In this document: positions 1 through 5,966 of the stretch, one piece after another | Numbering within the stretch: position 1 is the stretch's first letter | Layout: each line of letters begins with the position of its first letter | DNA from: an uncultured Clostridia bacterium | Lineage (GTDB): Bacteria > Bacillota > Clostridia > Christensenellales > UBA1242 | Length of the DNA stretch: 9,473 nucleotides | Reading direction: 5' to 3' | Assembly: GCA_934746645.1 (NCBI GenBank) | Contig: CAKVFE010000005.1 | Coordinates: 1-9,473, forward strand | The notes under the pieces: model-generated | What the model saw: only the letters and a program-made list of their open reading frames with translations | The model's database searches: none | Told to the model about the DNA's origin: nothing | Program-made: the position numbers and the translations under genes

Positions 1-270
1 TTTTTAAACTTTTTTTTAAAACTTTTTCTTTATCTCTCTTTTATCTCCATCGTCCCCTCCGTGTGTTTCTACTTTTTAACATTTCCACTTAACTTTTGTG
101 CATTTTAACCATATATTTTAAAATGAAAAATATACCATTTTGGAGTATTAAGAGTAAAAATATATTTTATTGTATTGTTATATTAACTATATTTAGTAAT
201 GGATTTTAATACTTATATTTATATATATAGGTATAATACATATTAAAATTATTTAAAATAAAACTTAAAA
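1..270. other. AT-rich intergenic region downstream of sigG
   Basis: No gene can be supported here. Most of it is A/T runs beyond the sigG terminator. Near the window edge the minus strand becomes purine-rich and carries a strong Shine-Dalgarno-like GGAGGGG (54-60), four bases before an ATG (48-50). That frame closes after six codons, so it is at most a leader peptide. The next gene, if on the same strand, would start outside the window. Confidence 0.5.
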
Positions 271-275
271 TAAAC

Positions 276-308
276 AAAAAAAATAAAAAGTGGAACGCTC
301 CACTTTTT
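276..308 (-). terminator. Rho-independent terminator of sigG
   Basis: Arms AAAAAGTGGA (285-294) and TCCACTTTTT (299-308) pair perfectly over 10 bp around a 4-base loop. Read on the minus strand, the stem is followed by A and then eight T (276-283). The stem begins inside the sigG stop codon (307-309), so translation termination and transcript end are almost superimposed. It is A/T-rich at its base on both sides and could also act weakly in the plus direction. Confidence 0.9.
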
Positions 309-1077
309 AAAAACTCTTTTTAATCTGGTCAATAGCTGTTTTTTCCAGTCTACTAACTTGAGCCTGACTTATACCGACTTCTTGACTAACTTCCATTTGG
401 GTTTTGCCAATATAGTATCTTAGCATCAAAATTTCTTTTTCTCTTGGGTTAAGTTTTTTCAATGCTTCTTTCAAATTAATATTTTCCAGCCAAATTTCTT
501 CACTATTTTTGCTGTCTGATACTTGATCCATAAGATAAATGGTGTCATCTCCGTCATTGTAGACAGGGTCGCCTAAACTAATTGGTGTAGAAATTGCATC
601 TAAAGCAATCGCCACATCTTTTACTTTTACATCAATTAACTCTGCAATTTCTTCAATAGTAGGCTCTTCCACCCTATCTTTTGAAAGCTCTTCTCTTGCT
701 TTTAATGCTCTATAAGCAATATCCCTAAGACTTCTTGACACTCTAACCGAATTGTTATCTCTCAAAAATCGTTTTATCTCTCCTACAATCATAGGCACTG
801 CGTAAGTAGAAAATTTAACATTCAGTCCTACATCAAAATTATCTATTGCTTTCATAAGTCCAATACACCCAACTTGGAATATATCGTCCATATTTTCTTT
901 TGGAGCATTAAATCTTTGAACCACGCTTAGCACCAATCTCATATTAGCATAAGCAAATTCATCTCTAGCCAATTTATCACCATTTTTTATTCTTATCATA
1001 AGTTCTGACATTTGTTTCCCGTTGAGTTTTGGTAAAGTAGAAGTATTAACGCCAGTAATTTCAACTTTATTTCCCAT
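307..1077 (-). CDS. sigG: RNA polymerase sporulation sigma factor SigG
   Basis: Forespore-specific sigma factor that directs late forespore genes after engulfment. The 256-residue product matches the family length (about 260). It opens with the SigG-type N-terminus NKVEITGVNTSTLP. Region 2 (about 43-112) contains DDIFQVGCIGLMKAIDNFD and KFSTYAVPMIVGEI, and RVSRSLRDIAYRAL follows at about 112-125. The C-terminal helix-turn-helix of region 4 (about 225-246) reads KTQMEVSQEVGISQAQVSRLE. I chose the ATG at 1077 because it lies five bases after GAGG and begins the family's conserved N-terminus. The open frame extends five codons upstream to a TTG at 1092 that would overlap this ribosome binding site. 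The gene lies 132 bases after sigE, has its own candidate forespore promoter and ends in a strong terminator. SigF is the main alternative, but the N-terminus and the position after sigE favour SigG. Confidence 0.96.
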   Translation of the reverse strand: MGNKVEITGVNTSTLPKLNGKQMSELMIRIKNGDKLARDEFAYANMRLVLSVVQRFNAPKENMDDIFQVGCIGLMKAIDNFDVGLNVKFSTYAVPMIVGEIKRFLRDNNSVRVSRSLRDIAYRALKAREELSKDRVEEPTIEEIAELIDVKVKDVAIALDAISTPISLGDPVYNDGDDTIYLMDQVSDSKNSEEIWLENINLKEALKKLNPREKEILMLRYYIGKTQMEVSQEVGISQAQVSRLEKTAIDQIKKSF

Positions 1078-1096
1078 ATACACCTCAAACAATATT

Positions 1097-1127
1097 TTTA
1101 ACTTATGTTTTCCAAATGTAAGTTAAA
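1097..1127. promoter_or_regulatory. Inverted repeat over the sigG promoter -10 region
   Basis: TTTAACTTA (1097-1105) and TAAGTTAAA (1119-1127) are perfect 9-bp inverted arms separated by 13 bases. On the minus strand the dyad spans the candidate -10 element and ends near the expected transcription start. It could be an operator. It does not look like a terminator for sigE, because no T-run follows. Function is inferred only from position. Confidence 0.45.
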
Positions 1128-1132
1128 TATAC
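1104..1132 (-). promoter_or_regulatory. Candidate sigma-F/sigma-G promoter of sigG
   Basis: On the minus strand GTATA (1132-1128) is followed after 14 bases by GGAAAACATA (1113-1104). The known sigma-F consensus is GYATA at -35 and GGNNANANTR at -10, and only one -10 position departs. The -10 ends 27 bases before the ATG, giving a short leader. In Bacillus sigG is transcribed by sigma-F and then sigma-G, so the context fits. In sequence this AT-rich a partial match carries limited weight. Confidence 0.5.
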
Positions 1133-1209
1133 ATATTGTTTTTTAGTGAAATATAACAAAAACAAGTTCAATCGCACTCCAATAGGACATTGCAAAATTT
1201 TAAAAAAAC

Positions 1210-1914
1210 TTATGAAATTTTTAACATTTCTTTTTTAATACGCTTAACAATTTTCTTTTCCAATCTACTTATATAGCTCTGACTTATATTGAGTGACTCT
1301 GCCACTTCTTTTTGAGTTTGTTCGTCTTCGCCGTTCAAACCAAATCTTAAAATCATTATTTCTCTTTCTCTAGAATTAAGTTTATTAATGATTTGCCACA
1401 ACAATTTTATTTCCGTGCTATTGCTAAGATTTCCTTCAGGTGTATTGTCTTCACTAGGAACAACATCGCAAAGCATAAGTTCGTTGCCGTCAGAATCACT
1501 TTTCAATGGTTCACTCAAACTTATTTCTTGTTTGATTTTTGAAAGTTTACGCAAATGCATTAATATCTCATTTTCAATGCACTTACTAGCATAAGTTGCT
1601 ATTTTTATATTTTTATCAGACCTAAACGAATTGATTGCTTTAATAAGTCCAATACTCCCTATACTTATCAAATCTTCCAACTCTGTTTCGGAATTTTCAA
1701 ATTTTTTAGCAATGTATACCACCAATCTAAGATTGTGTTCAATCAATTTTTGTTTTGCTAGTTCTGGATTGGTATCCAACATCATTATATATTCTTTTTC
1801 AGTTTCTTCGCTCAACGCTTGTGGCAAAGCACTATCATTACATAGATAAAACAATAAATTGTCAGCATTTTTAAAAAATATTTTGTTAATGAGTTTTATA
1901 AGTAGTTTAAACAT
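1210..1914 (-). CDS. sigE: RNA polymerase sporulation sigma factor SigE (pro-protein)
   Basis: Mother-cell sigma factor made as an inactive precursor. The 234-residue product has a basic, hydrophobic pro-sequence at about 1-22 (FKLLIKLINKIFFK), as in pro-sigma-E. By alignment with Bacillus SigE the cleavage site would fall near F22/Y23, just before YLCNDSALPQALS. Region 2 (about 58-127) carries NLRLVVYIAKKFEN, EDLISIGSIGLIKAI and IATYASKCIENEILM. Region 4 (about 172-227) carries LNSREREIMILRFGL and the helix-turn-helix TQKEVAESLNISQSYISRLE. The start is one base after the spoIIGA stop. Its Shine-Dalgarno AGGAG lies inside the last two arginine codons of spoIIGA, five bases before the ATG, which implies coupled translation. 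No terminator follows, so some read-through into sigG is possible. Confidence 0.97.
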   Translation of the reverse strand: MFKLLIKLINKIFFKNADNLLFYLCNDSALPQALSEETEKEYIMMLDTNPELAKQKLIEHNLRLVVYIAKKFENSETELEDLISIGSIGLIKAINSFRSDKNIKIATYASKCIENEILMHLRKLSKIKQEISLSEPLKSDSDGNELMLCDVVPSEDNTPEGNLSNSTEIKLLWQIINKLNSREREIMILRFGLNGEDEQTQKEVAESLNISQSYISRLEKKIVKRIKKEMLKIS

Positions 1915-1915
1915 A

Positions 1916-2788
1916 TTATCTCCTTTGACCTATCAAACTAGGACTTAACAAACAATCAAATTTACCTGCAAAACTTGCTTTTGCCAATCCTACTTGTTGA
2001 TTACATAATGTTATTACATTTTCTTTACTATCAATAATTTCTATTTTCTCCATAGTAAATGTCAACATTTTGCTTTTACCACTCGAATTGACTAAGTTGA
2101 TAAAATGTGCATTTTTTAATCCAGAATTTTTCAAATCTCCCACAATAATATTTTTTATATTGATATTGGGATAGAGTTTTAACAATGTTTTAAAATTGAT
2201 AACTATAATACCACCCTCATCTTCATTTAGTTGATTACCACTATCTAAAAATCCAGTTATTGTTGTTTTGTTATCAACAAATTTAACTTCGTAATAATAA
2301 TCAGAGTATGTATTTTTATGTCTTAACACTTTTACCAATTTTGAGATTATTTTAAAGTACATAAATATCAACAAAATAATCAAACTTATTGGTATCTCAT
2401 ATCCATTGATTATTACACCACTAAATGTAGTATTGAATCCAAGTAGATATATTAGTCCAAAACATAACCCACCAAATACAAATGTTGTTGTTAAAAATAG
2501 CATAAAAGAAGTTATAAACTCTTTAAAATTTTTATACTTTTTAATTATTAATGTCATCACTATTCCTAATGAAATTTTTATAGCCAACATCAATATTTTA
2601 TCTAAAACAACTATTCCTGTATTAATAGTTATTAGTGGCAAACAAACTGCGACTATTGTACCAACAATACTACTTAACCATTTTAATCTCTTTTTACATT
2701 TTAATTTAAGTACATAATCTGTAAAAGAAAGTATCAAATAATTGATTATTAAGTTGTCTATTATTACATACTCGATATAAATTTCCAT
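1916..2788 (-). CDS. spoIIGA: Sporulation sigma-E processing peptidase SpoIIGA
   Basis: Membrane-embedded aspartic protease that removes the pro-sequence of sigma-E at the sporulation septum. The 290-residue product has the family layout. An N-terminal half of about five hydrophobic segments (roughly 5-25, 37-60, 64-82, 92-118 and 131-150) is followed by a soluble C-terminal protease domain. The catalytic motif FLDSGNQL places the active-site aspartate near D182, equivalent to the DTGN motif of the Bacillus protein. It is translationally coupled to its substrate gene sigE. The N-terminus MEIYIEYVIIDNLIINYLIL matches the family start. There is no Shine-Dalgarno upstream, unlike every other gene here, and a TATACT lies only eight bases before the ATG, so the message may be almost leaderless. 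A terminator separates it from ftsZ. Confidence 0.95.
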   Translation of the reverse strand: MEIYIEYVIIDNLIINYLILSFTDYVLKLKCKKRLKWLSSIVGTIVAVCLPLITINTGIVVLDKILMLAIKISLGIVMTLIIKKYKNFKEFITSFMLFLTTTFVFGGLCFGLIYLLGFNTTFSGVIINGYEIPISLIILLIFMYFKIISKLVKVLRHKNTYSDYYYEVKFVDNKTTITGFLDSGNQLNEDEGGIIVINFKTLLKLYPNINIKNIIVGDLKNSGLKNAHFINLVNSSGKSKMLTFTMEKIEIIDSKENVITLCNQQVGLAKASFAGKFDCLLSPSLIGQRR

Positions 2789-2795
2789 TAATTCA

Positions 2796-2825
2796 AGTAT
2801 AAAATAATATATATTTTTAGACTAA
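2796..2825 (-). promoter_or_regulatory. Candidate spoIIGA promoter with a 0A-box-like site
   Basis: On the minus strand a -10-like TATACT (2801-2796) lies eight bases before the spoIIGA ATG. TTAGTCTAAA (2825-2816) differs at two positions from the Spo0A-box-like TTTGTCGAAA. No good -35 element sits 17 bases upstream, which is common at Spo0A-activated promoters. The region between the ftsZ terminator and spoIIGA is only about 60 bases, so the promoter must lie here if transcription starts anew. The exact assignment is tentative. Confidence 0.4.
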
Positions 2826-2847
2826 TTTTTATAAAAAAGAATAAAAC

Positions 2848-2881
2848 AAAAAAAACACTATTTTTATCAAATAGTGTTTTT
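2848..2881 (-). terminator. Rho-independent terminator of ftsZ
   Basis: Perfect 13-bp arms AAAAACACTATTT (2851-2863) and AAATAGTGTTTTT (2869-2881) surround a 5-base loop. On the minus strand the stem ends in a run of eight T, the last three beyond it (2848-2850). It lies 16 bases after the ftsZ stop and cleanly separates the division genes from spoIIGA-sigE. Confidence 0.92.
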
Positions 2882-2897
2882 AATAGTCACAAATCAA

Positions 2898-4073
2898 TTA
2901 AAATCTTTTATTTTTAATTTTGCGTAGGAATGGCGGTATTTTTGTATCATCAATTTCTACACGGCTAGTCATTGCTTGTTGTTTTGGTTCTTCAACTTCT
3001 TCATCTTCATTGTCTTCAGAATCAAAAACTCTAGAATTGGTATCATTTCTTACAAATTCGCTAGCTCTTTCTGCATCAGTATTAACTGTGCGTCTAACTT
3101 CTTCTTTCATATCATCTGTAAGTGTTGCACCACTAAACCCAGTAGCAATAACAGTAATTTCGACTTCTTCGTCCATATTTTCATCAATACCAGAACCAAA
3201 TATAATGTTACAACTTGGGTCTACAACTTCTTTTACCAATGCCGCTGACTCATAAACTTCTTCTAGTGTTAAGTCTAAGCCACCTTTAATATTGATAATA
3301 ATACCAGTAGCACCTTCAATAGTTGTTTCTAGCAATGGACTAGATACAGCTTGTCTAACAGCTTCAATAGTACGGTTGTCACCTTTGCCACGACCAATAC
3401 CCATATGAGCTAAGCCTTTGTTTTTCATGATAGTTTTTACATCAGCAAAGTCTAGGTTGATAAGACTTGGTGTAACAATAAGGTCAGATATACCTTGAAT
3501 ACCTTGACGCAATACATCATCAGCAGTTCTGAACGCTTCTATAATAGGTGTGCCCTTTGGTACAATCTTTAAAAGTTTGTCATTAGGGATAACTACCAAT
3601 GTATCTACAACACCTTTAAGTTCTTTAATACCCTTTTCAGCATTATCCATACGGCGTTTGCCTTCAAAAACAAATGGTTTTGTAACAACAGCAATAGTTA
3701 AAGCACCAAGTTCTTTAGCAATACTTGCAATAACTGGAGCAGCACCTGTACCAGTACCACCACCCATACCAGCAGTAATAAATACCAAATCGGTATCTTT
3801 TAACAAATCACTTAATACTTCTCTACTTTCTTCAGCTGCTTTAAGACCAATCTCAGGGTCAGCACCAGCACCCAAACCACGAGTTAATTTTTCACCAATT
3901 TGAACACGGTGTTGAGCTTTACTCATTAGTAGTGCTTGCTTATCTGTATTAACAGCAATAAATTCTGCACTCTTTATATTTGCATTAACCATACGGTTAA
4001 CAGCATTGTTACCACCACCGCCAACGCCAATAACTTTGATATTACAAATTTGACTTATATTATCGTCGTACAT
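2898..4073 (-). CDS. ftsZ: Cell division protein FtsZ
   Basis: Tubulin-like GTPase that polymerises at midcell into the Z-ring, and at the pole in sporulating cells. The 391-residue product has the N-terminal nucleotide-binding segment IKVIGVGGGGNNAVNRM (about 12-28), VNTD (about 41-44) and the tubulin signature GGGTGTGAAP (104-113). The T7 catalytic loop NLDFAD is at about 206-211. A linker from about 335 is acidic and includes EDNEDEEVEEPKQQ. The end TKIPPFLRKIKNKRF is the conserved C-terminal peptide that binds FtsA and other tethers. AGAGG lies five bases before the ATG. It is 103 bases from ftsA, with a possible promoter of its own, and is followed by a strong terminator. GC content is visibly higher than in neighbouring genes, as expected for a highly expressed conserved gene. 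Confidence 0.98.
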   Translation of the reverse strand: MYDDNISQICNIKVIGVGGGGNNAVNRMVNANIKSAEFIAVNTDKQALLMSKAQHRVQIGEKLTRGLGAGADPEIGLKAAEESREVLSDLLKDTDLVFITAGMGGGTGTGAAPVIASIAKELGALTIAVVTKPFVFEGKRRMDNAEKGIKELKGVVDTLVVIPNDKLLKIVPKGTPIIEAFRTADDVLRQGIQGISDLIVTPSLINLDFADVKTIMKNKGLAHMGIGRGKGDNRTIEAVRQAVSSPLLETTIEGATGIIINIKGGLDLTLEEVYESAALVKEVVDPSCNIIFGSGIDENMDEEVEITVIATGFSGATLTDDMKEEVRRTVNTDAERASEFVRNDTNSRVFDSEDNEDEEVEEPKQQAMTSRVEIDDTKIPPFLRKIKNKRF

Positions 4074-4118
4074 AGTTACCTCTTAATAGCATTTATATTT
4101 TTAATTTTTAACACAATT

Positions 4119-4127
4119 ATTCTAACA
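4119..4127 (-). promoter_or_regulatory. Candidate extended -10 promoter of ftsZ
   Basis: The minus strand reads TGTTAGAAT, an extended -10 (TGn plus TAGAAT). No convincing -35 is seen at the usual distance. It would give a leader of about 40 bases and let ftsZ be expressed independently of ftsA. The high AT content makes chance matches likely. Confidence 0.4.
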
Positions 4128-4176
4128 CAAATTTAATAAATATTAAACTTATTTAAAATACTTAACCAAATTTATT

Positions 4177-5295
4177 TTATTTTTCTTCAATATTAATAGC
4201 TGAGTCGACAAGACTAAGCGAACTTGACAAATCAGGTTTTGCAAACTGCAATGGTTTTGGAGTAACCACAACCACTTTGCGTTTTAGTTTAGTTTCAATA
4301 TATGGAACAACACCTTTTAAGTATGCAAGTCCACCACCTGTCAAATAAACAATAGTATCATCATCAATTTTGTTTTTAAAACTATGAATACATTTTATTA
4401 TGCCATCAACTATCATATCAATCCTAGCTAGACTAATATCATTGACCAATCTAGCAGAAAAACTTTTTATTTCGTGGTCAACCACAACTTCATAAGTATC
4501 ATCTTTTGTAGGTTCGATTGACAACAAAACTTTTCGTTTAAGTTGTTCAGCACAATCAAATGGTATCTTTAAAACTTCCATAATATCACTTGTTATGTAT
4601 CCACCACCAAGTGAAAAACTTCTTAAATCGGTTACACCTTCAAAATATATCGAATTTACACTAGTAGTAATATATCCACAATCTACAAGTATTGCACCAT
4701 TTTGTCTTAACTCAGGTTCTATCAAATACAAACTTTCAGCAAGCGCCGAACTTATAAGTTCGATAGTATAAACACCTATTTCGCAAAAGATAGTATCTAA
4801 AAATCTATAAAAACTCTCTTCAATAGAAATATAGCTTGACAATACTGACAATGTCGAAGTAATACAACCTATTGGATTAAGAACATGGTTACCATCATCT
4901 AACACAAAATATATTGGAGTTTTGTTAATAATAATTCTATCTGGATAGCTTATATTAGAATTTTCAAATAGTTTGTTTATAGTCTTTTGTTTTACTCTAA
5001 CTCTATTGTTTAAGTTCATACTAATATGTTCTAGTGTATTACAGCAAAATTCTGTAGGGACACCCACATAAAGTCTTTTTATTTTTTTACCATAAACATT
5101 TTCGGCTTGGTTTTTTGCATAAGAAATAGCAGAAGCCAAGTTGTCAGGTTCCAAAAATTCGCCATCTAAAAATCCAGCATATTCGCTACTTCCAGATGCT
5201 ATAATTTTGAATGTATTATTGACACCTTTAACTCCTACCAAAATACTAATTCTGGAAGAACCAAAGTCTAATATTGCGACTTCATTCCTAGACAT
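4177..5295 (-). CDS. ftsA: Cell division protein FtsA, short form
   Basis: Actin-like ATPase that links FtsZ polymers to the membrane and to later division proteins. The 372 residues contain the actin-fold ATP-binding motifs: phosphate-1 AILDFGSSRISILVG (about 7-21), phosphate-2 AILVDCGYITTSV (about 201-213) and the adenosine motif VYLTGGGLAYLKG (about 316-328). The FtsA-specific 1C subdomain lies at about 80-165. Start is the ATG at 5295, six bases after AAAGGAG. A TTG immediately upstream extends the frame but is too close to that site. The protein is shorter than typical FtsA (about 420) and ends in SLVDSAINIEEK, which is not an amphipathic membrane-targeting helix. It sits directly before ftsZ and has a strong promoter of its own. 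A divergent FtsA-like protein with another tether is the main alternative. Confidence 0.88.
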   Translation of the reverse strand: MSRNEVAILDFGSSRISILVGVKGVNNTFKIIASGSSEYAGFLDGEFLEPDNLASAISYAKNQAENVYGKKIKRLYVGVPTEFCCNTLEHISMNLNNRVRVKQKTINKLFENSNISYPDRIIINKTPIYFVLDDGNHVLNPIGCITSTLSVLSSYISIEESFYRFLDTIFCEIGVYTIELISSALAESLYLIEPELRQNGAILVDCGYITTSVNSIYFEGVTDLRSFSLGGGYITSDIMEVLKIPFDCAEQLKRKVLLSIEPTKDDTYEVVVDHEIKSFSARLVNDISLARIDMIVDGIIKCIHSFKNKIDDDTIVYLTGGGLAYLKGVVPYIETKLKRKVVVVTPKPLQFAKPDLSSSLSLVDSAINIEEK

Positions 5296-5310
5296 CAATT
5301 TCTCCTTTTA

Positions 5311-5324
5311 GCAATAAAAATTGC
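5311..5324 (-). promoter_or_regulatory. Small hairpin in the ftsA leader
   Basis: GCAAT and ATTGC arms (5 bp, 4-base loop) lie a few bases upstream of the ftsA Shine-Dalgarno and downstream of its promoter. It could protect the 5' end or tune translation. It is short and may be incidental. Confidence 0.25.
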
Positions 5325-5340
5325 ATATACATCTATTAAG

Positions 5341-5369
5341 AGTATATATTTAGACTATTATTTAGTCAA
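5341..5369 (-). promoter_or_regulatory. Housekeeping promoter of ftsA
   Basis: On the minus strand TTGACT (5369-5364) and TATACT (5346-5341) are separated by exactly 17 bases, each one mismatch from the sigma-A consensus. The expected start is about 40 bases upstream of the ftsA ATG. A short dyad, GACTA...TAGTC, spans the end of the -35 and part of the spacer and could be a regulator site. Confidence 0.8.
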
Positions 5370-5393
5370 ATAAAATAGAAATACAAACACAAC

Positions 5394-5729
5394 TTAACAT
5401 TGTTTGTAATCGTTATCACACTTATCAGTCATACCACAAATATATGACAACACTTTTTCACATTGATTATCACTTAAATCTTTTACAGCTTTTACAACTG
5501 CTTCTTTAGTTTCTGATAAAAATCCTAACTCTATTCTATGAAATTCGTTACCACATAAATAGTCCAAACTTACATGATAAAAATTGGCTATCTTAATTAA
5601 AGTATCTACATCAGGCATAGCTCTACCAAGTTCGTATGTATTATAATTTTTGTATGCTATTCCTAAACTACTAGCCAATTCCTTTTGACTCAATCCCTTT
5701 TGAAGACGAAGTTGTTTTAATTTTATCAT
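5394..5729 (-). CDS. Xre-family helix-turn-helix transcriptional regulator
   Basis: Small DNA-binding protein of 111 residues. Residues about 3-60 form a classic HTH_3/Cro-C1 domain: LKQLRLQKGLSQKELASSLGIAYKNYNTYELGRAMPD, then TLIKIANFYHVSLDYLCG. The remaining 50 residues (SETKEAVVKAVKDLSDNQCEKVLSYICGMTDKC) look helical and probably dimerise. They contain four cysteines (C89, C97, C104 and C111 by count), one of them the last residue. Start is the ATG at 5729, seven bases after GGGAG. That ribosome site lies in the centre of a perfect 7-bp inverted repeat, suggesting autoregulation. It stands alone between a transporter gene and ftsA, with no terminator before ftsA, so it may be co-transcribed into ftsA or regulate it. 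The regulated genes are not known from sequence. Confidence 0.9.
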   Translation of the reverse strand: MIKLKQLRLQKGLSQKELASSLGIAYKNYNTYELGRAMPDVDTLIKIANFYHVSLDYLCGNEFHRIELGFLSETKEAVVKAVKDLSDNQCEKVLSYICGMTDKCDNDYKQC

Positions 5730-5752
5730 AATTGTACTCCCTAACTACAATT
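5730..5752 (-). promoter_or_regulatory. Inverted repeat enclosing the xre ribosome binding site
   Basis: AATTGTA (5730-5736) and TACAATT (5746-5752) are perfect 7-bp inverted arms nine bases apart, directly abutting the xre start codon. The Shine-Dalgarno GGGAG (5737-5741) lies in the spacer. It is either a dimeric operator for Xre itself or an RNA hairpin presenting the ribosome site in its loop. Further upstream a second short dyad, GTTT-CCCC-AAAC, is present at about 5787-5798. Confidence 0.5.
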
Positions 5753-5919
5753 CTTAATTTTTTTATATGATATAATCAAAACTAAGTTTCCCCAAACAAT
5801 GTGATTTTTATTTAATTTTATCCAAAATTTAGTTATAAAATGATTTATAAGTCGAATTTTATTGTATAGAATAGTCAATTTTCTAATTATTTGTGAATTA
5901 AAATATTAATATTAACGAC

Positions 5920-5951
5920 AAAAAAAACATAGCTATGATAAGCTATGTTTT
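5920..5951 (-). terminator. Rho-independent terminator of the CNNM-family gene
   Basis: Arms AAAACATAGCT (5924-5934) and AGCTATGTTTT (5941-5951) pair perfectly over 11 bp with a 6-base loop. A run of eight T follows on the minus strand. It lies 15 bases after the stop codon of the transporter gene. The remaining roughly 170 bases up to xre are AT-rich, with nothing else I can support. Confidence 0.9.
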
Positions 5952-5966
5952 ACTTTTAAATACAAT

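Noticed and set aside
1128..1209. A separate terminator between sigE and sigG
   Set aside because: Only very short complementary stretches are seen (such as CAAT/ATTG), with no stem plus T-run in the minus direction.
2920..3903. Several plus-strand open frames antisense to ftsZ
   Set aside because: They are shadows of the strongly conserved ftsZ reading frame. They have no ribosome sites and no recognisable products.
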